This document shows, piece after piece, positions 1 to 12,300 of a stretch of DNA of 64,000 nt (position 1 is the first letter of the stretch; each line of letters begins with the position of its first letter). The notes beneath the pieces were generated by a model that did no database searches, had not been told where the DNA came from, and saw nothing but the letters and a program-made list of their open reading frames with translations. The DNA comes from Anaeramoeba flamelloides (lineage: Eukaryota; Metamonada; Anaeramoebidae): assembly GCA_027625915.1 (NCBI GenBank), contig JANTQA010000023.1, positions 20,894,001 to 20,958,000 on the forward strand, in the 5' to 3' direction. The position numbers and the translations under genes are program-made.

Positions 1-45
1 AATTAGCAAGTTTTGTTAATTTAAAAAATAAAATTAACAAGTTAA

Positions 46-797
46 GGGATTAGAGTCTACCAATGAGAAGCTTAAGACTAAAGTATGTTGTTACCAGACC
101 AAAACTGCATCAGTACCCCATGTTTCAAATGTCTCGAAAAAATCGATTATTCAAGGAGTAATATTTGTTGATCTCTCATTACTTAAAAAAGATTTCTGTT
201 TTGTAAAAAACCCCACCATTTTTAAAAAAAATCTGCATTTTGCCACAAATTTAAAGGTTGAAAAATGAATATTCAGATAACAAAGTTGCAAAATATCTAT
301 CTTAAATTTGTCACGAAATTTAAACTATTTGCTAAAAATTCATTTTTTTTATTAATCAAATAATTAACTAATAAAATTTTTTGTCAAATTATTTCTGTAA
401 TATTTGAAATTTATTGATGTTATAATTAGTTTTATAAAAAGGAAACTAAAACAAACTAAGCATTCTTTGGGGTTTTATGTTGATGATTATTAAGTTAATC
501 TTTGAAGTTTAAAAAAATTAAAAAATAGTTATTTTTGGAAATTCTTAAAATTACTATTTATCTACCAGAATACTATTATTTTGGGTTTCAATTTTTAGAT
601 TTCGATAAGAAATTAAAAAAAAAATCTCGAAAATGTGAATTTTTAATTTTGATTCTTGGTAAAAAATTAAAGAATTTTTTGGGTAATAAGATTTATAATA
701 TATTTTTTAGAGCTATTTGCGTATAGCGCACAAATATCATTTATACCCAATTACAAAATACTTTGATTATAGAGAAATATAGGGTGACGCTAATCCC
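46..797. mobile_element. TTAA-flanked non-autonomous DNA element
   Basis: The ends are short inverted repeats: GGGATTAGAGTC at 46-57 and its near-perfect complement at 786-797 (11 of 12 match). Each end abuts the tetranucleotide TTAA (42-45 and 798-801), as expected of a TTAA target-site duplication. The 752-bp interior has no coding frame. A second element with related ends (GGGACTAG) and the same TTAA flanks lies at 17055-17989. TTAA duplication is typical of piggyBac-type transposases, but the GGG termini differ from the usual CCC start, so the superfamily is not certain. Confidence 0.55.
238..325. repeat. Small palindromic repeat (TTTGCCACAAATTT family)
   Basis: A short palindrome of about 85-90 bp begins TTTTGCCACAAATTTAA and ends in the complementary AATTTGTCACGAAA. 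Related copies occur at about 4952-5033, 40011-40097 and, more weakly, 60755-60845. All carry a central segment like GAATATT followed by a 'caacctttaaatttgt' half-site. It has no coding content and is probably a tiny MITE. Confidence 0.5.
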
Positions 798-810
798 TTA
801 AGCAAACTAA

Positions 811-1353
811 AATTCCAAAATTTCCCGGATAATTTAAAAGGCCCCAACAATCACAATAATAGAATTTCTTACAAATTGTAAATAATTTTGATTTTTTTCA
901 ATAAGAAAATCATTTTTTCATCTTTTAATTTTTTTAGTTTTTGTTTTCATTTCATTTTTTGAAATTAGGTAACTTGTTTCGTTCGATCATTTTTTTTTTT
1001 CAACAAGGATTGATATTAGACCAAACTTGAGTTGTTCAGAATAGAAAAACGAAAAGAAAATTAGTTGATGGTATCTGGCCATTTGATAGATCTATATTCC
1101 TAATAGCAATTTAAACAATTTTAATAATTTATTTTTTTTTTTTGCTCTCTCCATTATTTTTAACATACCAATAATTTATTTATAATGATAATTATTTATT
1201 TTTTGACTTGTAAGTATGATAATTTATAAACAATTATTAACATTCCAATTAGTGAATGTCTCTAATGTGTTATTTCTTCTGGAATTTGTTAAATAAGATT
1301 TTTTTTTAAAATTGAATTTTGGTGTGTGAAAACTTTTGAATTGGGGTTTGGAG
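811..1353. repeat. Degenerate family-A TIR element
   Basis: The left end (AAATTCCAAAATTTCCCGGA) and right end (GGTGTGTGAAAACTTTTGAA, then GGGGTTTGG) resemble the better-kept termini of the element at about 25225-25765. The interior shares the signature around 'gatggtatctggccatttgat' with that copy and with 33280-33650. It is strongly diverged and non-coding. Confidence 0.4.
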
Positions 1354-2642
1354 AAAAAATGATTTTATTTTATTGAAAATGGGGATTTGATGAATTCAGA
1401 AAAATACTCACATACTTTACCAAACCTGAGTAAAATTTGAACCAAATCAGACCATGACAAACAAAGATTCCAAAACTTTTGCATTTTTCTGATTTTTAAT
1501 GTATAAAAAAAAACTAATAGAACCCTATCAACTTTAGCAATATACTATAAAAAAACACATAAAAAGTGGTTAAAACTGTTTAAGAGTTCGAAATGTTGTT
1601 TTCAGGTAGAATTTATTCCAAAAGCTGAATTTATCCAACTTTTTTCTTGATATTATGATTCTACAACATAAATTTTTTTTTAATAAATCTTTTATTTTTT
1701 TATTGGAAAATAATAGTAATGAATATGTTTTTTTGAAAAATTGAAAAGATTCAAAAAGAAAACTCATTTTTTCAAAACGATCATTTTTTTTTCTAAAAAT
1801 TGTGGTCATTCAGATTTTTTTTCTTGGAATAATTGACTTTTTTCAAAAAAACTATCTTTTAGACAATAACTGTCATCATTTCCCTGTTTTTTAAATAATA
1901 TCGCTAATATTTTATCCATATGAAACTTGAGAGATATTATTATATCATGGGAGATTTAGCAAGAGTGAAAATTATAAAACTATCTTAAAAGATTCATTAT
2001 AGTGAAAAATATAAGATATTTCACCAAAACGATGAGAATACAAATAGTTTTGTTCCAATAGTTAATTGGATATATAACAAAAACAAAAAAATTTGAGATC
2101 GAAATATTTTATTTTTTTTTAAATATAAAGAGATTGAAATTTCTTCTTTTTTCAATTCTTAATCTTTTTTAATTGTTAGACTCTATAAAAAATCACTTTT
2201 CTACTGTAACTATTAAACACAAACTTGAATTGAAGTTAACAATACGTCTTCAGGTATTTGAATTATAATTCGATTTGTTCGGCTTTCTGTGTTTTTTATT
2301 CCTTGAAAGAGATCCTTCTTTTTCTTTTTACTTTTATTCAAAAAATAACTAAAAAGTGAGATATTTTAAAAGAAAAAAAATGAAAACACAAAGATTTTTT
2401 TGGTAACCAGTTATATTAGTTTGTAACGGGTGTCACAAGAATTTTTCATCTTTTTACTTGTGGCTTAGAATCACTAAAAAAGAATTAAAACATTCTAATC
2501 TTGTTCTTTTAAATCTACTTTCTAAACACTTTTTTTTTTTTTTTTTCAAAACCATTGCTTCTCTAAATTTCCAAACCAAAAAGTATCCCAGATATAAACC
2601 CTTCTTTTCACTTTTGTAACTGGAAAGATTTTTTTTTGAATT

Positions 2643-2808
2643 ACTGTTATTTGAATTCTAAATGGGACAAAATTTTCACTTCCTTTTCCATATTTGTCTT
2701 TAATAAAAGGATTTTTCTCAGAAGTGTGTTGTAATTTGGGTGCTATTTGAAAAGGGAAATTGAAAATTGAGTGAAAATTTTTTCCCATTTAGAATTCAAA
2801 TACCAGTA
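2643..2808. repeat. Foldback repeat
   Basis: Two arms, about 2643-2680 and 2770-2808, are reverse complements of each other: ACTGTTATTTGAATTCTAAA on the left against its complement ending in 'aaataccagt' on the right. A related pair of arms lies inside the element at 36132-37053 (about 36440-36480 and 36775-36832). The minus-strand frame across it (80 codons) is a by-product of the palindrome and is not counted as a gene. Confidence 0.45.
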
Positions 2809-3756
2809 TAAAATTTTGACTCAACCGTTTAGAAACCAAATTGGAAAATTCGTTTGGTAAACTTGAATTCATCATTTAGAACACACTCCTTCTGCTTAGA
2901 TCTGATTTTAAAATTTTTACAAGTTTTATATTCTTTTTTGAGATTCACTTAAAATTCACATACATGTAGTACTAATTGTGACTACAGAGTTTGTTGAGGA
3001 AATATCACTAATACTTTGTAAAGTCGGCGTCCACTTTTCTTTTTGTATTTTTTTTTGTATTTTTTAACGTAGAGGGATATCTCGAAGTTATTGGCAAAAT
3101 AAATGACACTTAAACCAAAGAATTACTTGATCGTGTATTCTAGGCTTTTGGATGGAAAAATCTAATATGTGGTATTTTGAGCTTTTCAAAACATTGAGAA
3201 AAATGTTTCAAACTTTTTAAAAAACAATAATTCATTTCTGAAAATATCATTTAAAGCAACCCTGGTCTTGTGGTAATCCTAATTCCACCTCATTTTTCAA
3301 TTACAAGATACTGCGGCTAAATTTTTTTTTGAATTTTCATTTATATTTACAAGAAGATTTTTTTTTATGGCTACTAGTCACTTAAATCATGAAATAAAAA
3401 GACTGTTTTGGATGAAATGAAATCTTTGTTCTGGAGAAATTAACAATAAATATTAAAACGGATGATCTTTTTATTTGTATTCCAACTGCCTTCTTTTGAA
3501 AAAATATTTTATTTTGCACCATTTTCTCCAAAAACAATGAAAAATTATCTTAAAGATTAATAAACGAATTTTCGTCATTATCTGGAAAAACAATTCTTTC
3601 TTAAAAATTGATAATTCATCTCAAAAATCTTTCTAATTTACAAGCAAAAATATTGCCAATTGCAGCCAATTTTATCTTTTCGAAACTTTAAATAAATTTA
3701 ATAATTATAATTTTTCTTGTGATTGTGAACCTTTCTGGTTTATTAGTGGATCACTT

Positions 3757-4380
3757 TTAATTTTTTGGTACTTCCTTATCAAGAAAATTAAGTTTGATTT
3801 TAATTTCAGGATTTAATTCAAGATCTAGTCTTATATGAGATGGTTCTTTTTCTTTTTCTTTTTCTTTTTCTTTTTCCTTTTCTATTTCTTTTTCTATTTC
3901 TATTTCTTTTTCTTTTTCATTTTCATTTTCACTTTCATTTTCACCTTCACCTTCAATCTTATTTTCTTCGTCTTCTTTTTCTGATTCGTCGTTTTCAATT
4001 TCAATATCAAATTCATTCATTTTTTCAGTTTCTGATTCTTCTTGTTCTATTTCAAGATCGTCGTTTTCTTTTTCTTGTTCTTTTTCCATGCTTTTTTTTT
4101 CTTCATTTTGGTTCTTATAATTTTCATAATTGTTGATGTTTATGTTTGCTCTTTTTGTTTCATTTAGTATTTCTATTTGAAGTGAAAGATTTTCTTTAAA
4201 ACTGTTTAAAGTAGGTTTGAGTATTTCCAAACCTTTTAATTTTTTTTCTCCTCGATCAATTTCTTCAAGAGCAAATTCGATTGTGGCTTGATCTTTTTGA
4301 AGTTCGTCAAGGGAGCATTTTGTTTTGTTCATCACCTTTTCTGAAATTAAATAAATTTGTTGTATAATAGCCAATGACAT
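3757..4380 (-). CDS. Acidic coiled-coil protein, unrecognised
   Basis: This frame of about 207 aa starts at the internal Met of MSLAIIQQIYLISEKV. The 20 codons upstream in the same frame are F/K-rich and look like untranslated leader, although an ATG exists at 4440. Residues 1-80 form a regular amphipathic, probably coiled-coil region (SLDELQKDQATIEFALEEID). Residues 105-190 are almost entirely Glu/Lys/Asn/Ile with runs of EKEK and ENEN, encoded by CTTTTT repeats on the plus strand at 3842-3925. The last 20 or so residues (SHIRLDLELNPEIKIKLNFL) regain normal composition, which argues for a real gene. I do not recognise the family. Small coiled-coil subunits of BLOC/BORC-like or Mediator-like complexes look similar, but nothing specific supports either. 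It lies about 1.9 kb beyond the 3' end of the RalGAP gene on the same strand. Confidence 0.6.
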   Translation of the reverse strand: MSLAIIQQIYLISEKVMNKTKCSLDELQKDQATIEFALEEIDRGEKKLKGLEILKPTLNSFKENLSLQIEILNETKRANININNYENYKNQNEEKKSMEKEQEKENDDLEIEQEESETEKMNEFDIEIENDESEKEDEENKIEGEGENESENENEKEKEIEIEKEIEKEKEKEKEKEKEPSHIRLDLELNPEIKIKLNFLDKEVPKN

Positions 4381-6302
4381 TTTCGAAAACAAATAAAAAA
4401 AAAATGAAAAAAATACTGATTTGCTTTTCAGATTTCCCATTTTTTATCACTTAAAGAATTAGTCTCACAATAAATTCTTTAATAACCAAATTATGTTTTA
4501 ATTGGGTGTAAATGGTATTAGTACTACATGGTTCAAATAGTTTTTGTGACTTTTAAAAAAATCAATTATAAATCTTATTTCACTTTTAATTACTAATTTT
4601 TTACTTGTGATCACTATTAAAAAAGTAATTTTGTAAATTTTTTTTTTAATTCCATATCCAAAATCTAAAAATAGAAACCAAAATAATTATATTCCAGAAT
4701 TTAATAATTCATACCAGAACTTCTAAAATTAACTATTTTTATAAGGTTTTAATATCAAAGATTAACTAACTAAACCATTGAAATAAAAACCCAAATAATA
4801 ATTAGTTTTTGTTTCCTTTTTTCAAAACTAATTGTAAAATCAATATATTTCCTTAATATTTTTTCCGAAATAATTGGCTCAAAAAAATTCTATTCGTTAA
4901 CTATTTTTTTTTTTTTATAAAGTGAATTTTTTGGCTGCTATTCTATATTTTGAAACAAATTTAAGAAAGACATTTTACAATTTTTGAGTCTGAATATTGA
5001 AAATTCAACCTTTAAATTTTGGTCAAATGAAGATTTTTTTCGGAAATTCTTGGGTTTTTTACTAATCAAAGGATCATTTTTAATTGATAGAGAATTAACT
5101 TATATTACAACTAGATTAATCGAATTTTTAGAGACATTGGAACCTTGGAAAAATAGTTTGATTGGACCCTATAACAACTTATTTTGATCTTAGGTTTCTC
5201 CATTGTTGGTGCAATTCCGTTAAGGGTGCGATACCCCAATGAATTGACTTTTTATCAATGGAATGAATTAGTTGTTAAAAATGAGAAAGTAAAACTTGAT
5301 ATCTTTTGTTGAAACTAAGAAATAAATTCACAGACTCTGATTGAAAACCAAATTCAAATAATAAAATAAAGTGTATTTTTCTCATTCTACTCTCAATCTG
5401 TCAAAATTTCATCAGTTTTACATTAAATACTGTGATTGTAAAACTGTAAATTTTAAAATAAAAAGTTCAAAAAGTTCATTCAGCTTTCCAAAATAATAAC
5501 ATTCCAAGAATTGTTATATACCATCAAAATACCCCCACTCTAATCAGGGAAAGTAAAAATTTAATTTGATTTTTAGATTTAACAAATTTGGAATTTTACA
5601 GGATTTAAGATCTTTTTTTGGAAATTTTTTAAAAAAGTAAAATAAAACCAAAACTCAATAAGAATCTCAACACTTCAACTTTAAAACTAACCTGGTTCTC
5701 AAATATAGATGAATTTATTAGATTTTAATTCTCAAATTCATATTTTTGAAAAAAATTTACCAAAAATTAAAATTCCTATAAAACCACACGTTCGATCAAC
5801 TGATAACCAAAATACAAAGAATTAACAATAGAAAAAAGATAATCTTTTCCCCTATTTTAATGTGTTGTAAACCATAAATCCTATTAATTACTCCAAAATT
5901 TGCTATCTTGCTTTTTTAGTATTTCATCTATCTAAAAAATAATTAAAATCGTCTTATTGATGAAAATCTCTCATAATTTATTTATTTGAGATAAAAATGT
6001 GAAATGAAGGTAATGGTAAAAATAAATTGTGAAAAATAAAAAAACAAAATGAAAAAACAAAACTATTTATTTTTGTGATTAAATGAAAAATAAGATATTA
6101 CCTGAAAATATTATAAAATAACAAAAATAATTAAAGGGTGAAATAATCAAAAAGGAAAATAATAATAAAATAATAAAAAAAAAAAAATAAAAAAAAAAAA
6201 TAACAAAAATTGAACAGAAAGAAAATAATAAATATAAAATCAAAAGAAAAAAAAAAATCTTAAAATCCTGAAGCAAATTAATTCTAAGAAAACAATTAAA
6301 TA
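4381..6302. other. Spacer between two minus-strand genes
   Basis: This stretch holds a small palindrome copy (about 4952-5033) and a half copy of the family-B foldback (about 5437-5640, including 'cattcagctttccaaaataat'). The 67-codon plus-strand frame at 4984-5187 begins inside the palindrome copy and is not counted. The last 250 bases before the RalGAP stop codon are A-rich on the plus strand and would form its 3' UTR. Confidence 0.5.
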
Positions 6303-9300
6303 TTATATTTTCTCAAATTGAGAATTTTTAGAAAGAAAAATCGAGGAGAAATAATCCTTTGTATCAAAATTAGTTTTGTATCGTTCAATAGTTTCGTTTA
6401 ATAGATACCATCTTGTTGGGAAAGGGTGCTGATAGGCTCTTTGCTCATACCTAACAAATTTATTTGCCATCATTGCTGTTGATCTAACGAAGAAAGGCAA
6501 TATTTGCTTGTTGACGATCATTCCTTTTAATAAGGGGCCAAAGAATTTGACGTTTGGCTTCATAAAGACCTGTATTTTAAAGAGGCCGTTGGGCAAGGGA
6601 TAAATCACGATATGGGCGAAATTGAATTTGGAGGTGATTGTCATTGGATCGTATTCCTGCTGGTCGTTTTCAGACCAAATAATTTGCACGATGTCGTTGC
6701 CAATGTGCTTTTTAATTTTGATTTGCTTGGGGTTATTTTTGGAGTTCGGCATTCTTGTGTTGACATGGAAAATCACTTCTGTTTGGTAGTCGGCGTAATA
6801 CGGGGCCGTTGTGCCATCTACATCGGTATAAGTGTCCAATCCGCCACAGTAACCCAAATGCTTTTTTAAATCTATTTCCCAACCTAACCGATTGACAAAT
6901 TCTTCAAATAAAGGAGAGCCGCACTCGTTAGCCAAGATTTCATTTTGCTGGGTTTGCCCCGGCGCGACATAGATGACGCCAATTTTTTGTGCCTCACGAG
7001 AGGGCCTTCGATCCAATTCGTTCAGGATTCGATCGAGTCTGTCGGAGCGCTTCAAGGGGATCAAATCATCTCGGTCGTCAATTGAAAGAAAGCCCAGATT
7101 CGCAATTAATAATCGGCATAAACTCCAATGATTCTTTGGCTGTTGCTTGTTTGGTTGCCGTAAAGTATTGTTTTCATTTTCTAAATTTTCTTTTTGGATT
7201 TTTTCAATTCTTTGGCTCAATGTTGTATCTTGGATTATATAAACATCATGAAGTTCTTTTAAATTTTTTGATTTGGAGTAATGGTTTATTGAAGGCTTTT
7301 GTAAATCATATTTTCGTTCATTTTCATCATTATTGCTTTCAGAAATATATCTATTTAATTCCGATAACATATTAATATCTTTAAAGTGTAAATTTTCCTT
7401 TTTATAAATTATAGATGAAGGTAAAGTTCCCCTTCTTCTTCTTTTTTTTTGTTGAACTCTTTCCTTGTTTTGATCTTTTTCACTTTCCTTTCCCTGCTCT
7501 TGTTCCTGTTCCTGTTCCTGTCCCTGTTCCTGTCCCTGTTCCTGTCCCTGTTCCTGTCCCTGTTCCTGTCCCTGTTCCTGTCCCTGTTCCTGTCCCTGTT
7601 CCTGTCCCTGTTCCTGTCCCTGTTCCTGTCCCTGTCCCTGTTCCTGTCCCTGTTCTTGTTCCTGTTCCTGTTTCATTTTGTTCTTATTATTATCATCATT
7701 CTTTGAAAAATAATTCCAAACATTCTCCAAATTAATTTCATTGAATTTAGATTTATTGAATTTATCATTATTCAATAAATCATTCGGATCTTCTAATTTT
7801 TCTAAATCCCAAACATACTTACCCGTGATATCACGAATAATTAGCCTAACTATTAATTTCATTTTATTAGTTTTAATATTTTTTATTGGTATTTGGAATA
7901 GGGTAACGATTGCACCATCTTTTATAGCAAATATTTGAGAATAATCATCGAACGACATTGGGAAATCCTTATTATCGATCAAATCTTCTTGACTTTCTTC
8001 TTGACTTCCCACATTTCCGCCTTCTCCGCCTTCTCCTTCTGTAACTTTATTTTGTTCTTTATTAATGGTCTTTTCAGTGATAAAATCTTTTTTTGATCGG
8101 ATAACATAACCTTCCGGGATATCAATTTTATCATCTACAAAGGACGAACAAGATAATTCAGGAATTTCACATAATGGATAATTATTCCAATGATTTAATA
8201 AATGTAACAAAAAAATTTCGGCAATGTTAATTAAATCATGAGACAGATGATGTATTAATGGAGAGTCTTCATCTTGATCTAGGTTATTATTGCTATTGCT
8301 ATTAATGATATTGCTATTGATATTGCTAGCATTATTGCTATTGATGCTATTATTAATGCTATTGCTATTGCTGTTATTGTTGTTGCTATTGCTGCTGTTG
8401 TTATTATTTGTATTGCTCTTATTTTCACTCTCTTTAATTTTTAATTGTCTTTTCTTCGTTTGCAAAATCAAATCGTGTAAGCAAATAGAGATCTCTTCTT
8501 TTGATAAATATTTGATTGTCTCTTTCCGATCTTTTAATGATTGAGTAAATAGCAAATCTTGGATTTTGTTAAATCCATTATTTATTTTATTAATATTATT
8601 AATCGAATCTAATAAATCATTTGAATGCTCCCAAGCACGAGACCATGGCTTTGACAGATTATTTAGCCCCAGGCAATTGAAAACTAAATTAAAAATGGAT
8701 TCGCTAATTTTTTGTTCATATAATAGATGTGGTTTAGTTATAATCCAATCTTGTATAGTTTGGAATAAATGATGATTCCAATTTGTAATTGGGATATTTG
8801 AATTTAGTTCTTCACCTTTCTTATTAAAATTTTCTTGAATATAGCCAGAATCGATCAGGTTTTTCTGAATTTTTTGTACAAAATTCATCAGCATGCCCTT
8901 CACAAAATTTGGTAAATATTTTTCAATAAGTTGATCATAATTACACAATAATCGAATTACTTGATTCGCATTTTCGGAAAGAATTGAAATACGATCGGTT
9001 GTGAATTGAATAATGCAATTGATAGATTTTTCAACTAATTTTATTGAAGCCTTGACATTTTTTTTGCTTTTTTTATTTTTGTTATTTTCATTACTGGAAT
9101 TGTTATTTTCATCATTGGAATCGTTATCATCTTTATTAATTTTGTTTAATTCTAAAATAATACATGAATATAAGATCCAAATAATTGATAATCTTACTGG
9201 TATCGATAAATTGTCTTTTTTTTTTTTTAATAAATTTATTAATAAATTAATTATTCTTTCTCTAATTTTTAGCTGATCAAATAAAAATTTTTTCAATAAA

Positions 9301-12300
9301 TTATCATCATTGTCATCATTTGTTTTCTCGTTATCTTTATTATTATTATTGGAATTTTTGTTCTCATTCTCATTCTTATTCTCATTCTCATTGTCATCCT
9401 TATTATCATTCTTTTGCAAATTTTGATTTATAAAGGTATCTTGTGATTGTCTTTGTCTCTGCATTTCTATTTGGCTCGAATTTATTAATTCTGTTTTATT
9501 ATCACCATTTCTTTTCAATTCCACTAATTCTAAGGCAAATTTTTCTCTTTGCAAAATTTCTTCTTCGATCCATTTTTGGACTAGCACAAAATTTTGTGGG
9601 TTCAGTGGATCAACAGTCAATAAATTGCGATAATCATATATTTCCACATTTTCAAATTGGTCTTGGTATGCAATTAATGAAGATAATAAATTTAAAGACT
9701 TTATAAAAGAAGGTTCTGAGATATCAAATTCATTTTTAGGGTCCAATAGCCATTCAATTGCTGTTAAAAAGCTATTGATCATGCCATTTGAGCCAGGAAT
9801 ACAATAGGTGAAAAAATTTGAACAGTATTCTAAAATATTTAGCAGGATGTTTATATCTTGTAAGCCCAGGCAATAGACCAACGAATAATAAATGCGAGGC
9901 AAAACAGCTTCAGAAATGGAATTTTCATGCTTTCGACAGACGATCATGCAAATGGCACCGATAGCAATTTGCTGACCAATTTTGTGAGGATTTTCAAAGT
10001 TGTTGGCCCTTCCAAATGTGGCTTCCAAAAAATGTGGTAAAAACAGATACCAATAGGGAGGCTCAATACATTGCTGATACAAGAGAGATAGCAATGATTC
10101 CATATCTTCATACTGCTTAATCATATTATTGTTCATTATTTCCTTTTCATTTAAATTTTCTTGCTTTTTGATGAGGTTCTGCTGGAAAACGGGAAATTTT
10201 TTGAAAATTTTGTATATTAAATCATAAACTTCGACATAGGTCGAAATGACTAAGGAATGGGTCTTTTCGTCATTGATCGAATTCACCTTTCCTAGTAGGT
10301 TTAGGAATTTGCTCCAATAAAATAACCCCAAATTACGATTCCATCCAAGATTATCAAATTTGATAAAATAGGTGATTTCCTCTTCTTCATTAGAATTTGG
10401 AGGAATTAACTCGAATTCACTTTCAATTCCGTATGGCAATTGATTTAAAAATTCGTCTGGATTATCCAACTCGATATTTCTCTTCCTTCTTTTGGAGAAG
10501 TCAGTTTCCTCTTTAATGGTTAAAAATTTAGTATCGAGACCGAGGATATAATGGTAAAACATGGACGTCAATTTGATTAAAGTCCTTTTCCATTGAATGA
10601 CTACAGGAAAATAATCTCGGCATCGTAAAAAGCATTGCTCAAATAGGCTCCAATGGTATCTCGAAGATGTTCGCGAACAGAGCCAAATTGTAATTAACGT
10701 TCCAATCAAATTGCCACCGATAGAGGCTGCCAGAGTTCTTTTTTGCCCAGGCAGGGCCTCCCCAAAGATCTTATTTGTTGTTCTTAACATACCCTCAAGG
10801 AGATGAAACCATGTTTCTTGCGTTAAATAATCGTCGATTTCTCTTCCAAAGGTTTCTAATAAAAATAAATATCTATTACAACGTTCAACCACTTTTTCCA
10901 AATCTTGAGGATCGTATGTTACAAAAAATGCTTCCAAAATGTGACTTATGAAAGTCTGCAAAAAGAATTGTAAATTTTCTCTTATTGCCTTTGGTCGTTT
11001 TTTTTTATTTTTTAACCATTTTTCATATCGATCAAGGATTTTAAAGACAATCTGATCATATCCAATTGGAATTAAGAGCCCCTGTCGAAAGATTTCTAAA
11101 ATAATTGTTCTATTATTTGTGATATCAAATAGACATTCATTTAATTTACCTTCTTCGATCCATATCAAAAAATGATCAACAATTAAGACTTGTAGTTCAT
11201 ATGGGCAATGATTTAAAAATCCAGTATCTATTTAATTTTAATTTTATTTTATTATTTAATAATATATTAATTTTAGATAAATTTATATATATATATATAT
11301 ATATATGTTTGTGTGTGTATGTGTAAATATATATATATGTGTATATATGTTTGTGTAATGTGTGTAAGTATGCAGGGTGGATGTGTGTGTGTAAATAGAA
11401 ATTAACTTACTTGTATCACCTTGAAGCAAACCAATATTAGATGCAATCTTTGGGTATAAAGTTGTTATAAAACATTTATTAAAAGTTTGAATCCAAAATT
11501 CTTTATGATTTGTTTGTTTTGTGATAAAGCCTAGCAGATTTTTAAATAATCCAATTCTTTCTTCCTTTGTGTCTGGTGTTTTTTCTTTATTTCCCTTATT
11601 ACCCGGTACAGGAACTATAATTTTAGAAAAAAATCATAATAAAATGGAATAAATAAATAAATAATATAATAATAATAATTAATTTAAAGGCTTTTATCAA
11701 TCGAATAAAAAATAAAATTTCTATTATTTAGTGAAATATTATTCCTAAAAATATAAATTCGAGTAAAGGACATTTCTCAAAAAGTAGTCCATAATTTTTA
11801 CATTCAACTATCATTTTTAAACTTTTCATTTATATTAAAAAAATTATTGCAAATCTAAAAAGTAAAAAGTAAAAAGATCAAAAGAGCTTTTTTCGGATTT
11901 TTCCCTCCTTCTAATTCTGTTATTGTGACTTTTCAAGTTTCTTTTTGGAAAATTCCTTATTCAAAGAGAGGTAAAAAGAGTAACTTTGTGGGAAAATTAT
12001 ATAATTTACCTACTATTATTATTACGTAATTGGAAATGGATTGTAATGTTTCAAAATCACTCAAATAGTGAAAATTTGAACTTTTTGAAAAAAAATCCAC
12101 AAAAATCGCAAATATCCAAAAAATAAAAATGTTCATATTGCTTCATATGGTTATATTTGTTGTTTGGGTGAGGTGGTACACTTGTCTTTTTTTAGTAAGA
12201 CTTATTTTTAATCCCTACTTGGAATGATGATTATTTGCAAAGAACCTGCATTTAATTTTTAATTAATTTTTGGACAAAAAATAATCTTTCTCATAGTGTT

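Larger units (their letters stand above)
1..3756. other. Gene-free AT-rich spacer with repeat relics
   Basis: No open frame here shows recognisable protein similarity, and every frame is short and A/T-driven. The stretch is made largely of mobile-element relics listed separately: a TTAA-flanked element (46-797), a degenerate family-A copy (about 811-1353), a small palindrome (238-325) and a foldback (about 2643-2808). The rest is low-complexity A/T with frequent T runs, for example near 2528-2547. I see no RNA gene. Confidence 0.6.

Noticed and set aside
2546-2788. 80-codon minus-strand frame
   Set aside because: It overlaps a foldback repeat whose arms generate the open frame; no similarity to a known protein was seen.
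4381-4440. N-terminal extension of the coiled-coil gene to the upstream ATG
   Set aside because: The 20 extra residues are F/K/S-rich A/T-driven sequence; the internal Met begins a clearly different, regular helical sequence. RNA data would settle it.
4984-5187. 67-codon plus-strand frame
   Set aside because: It starts within a small palindromic repeat found at three other places and lacks an ATG start.
7415-7735. Plus-strand frames rich in Val-Pro and Ser-Leu-Phe opposite RalGAP alpha
   Set aside because: They are the complement of the GlnGluGlnGly minisatellite; the minus-strand frame is continuous with a recognised protein on both sides.
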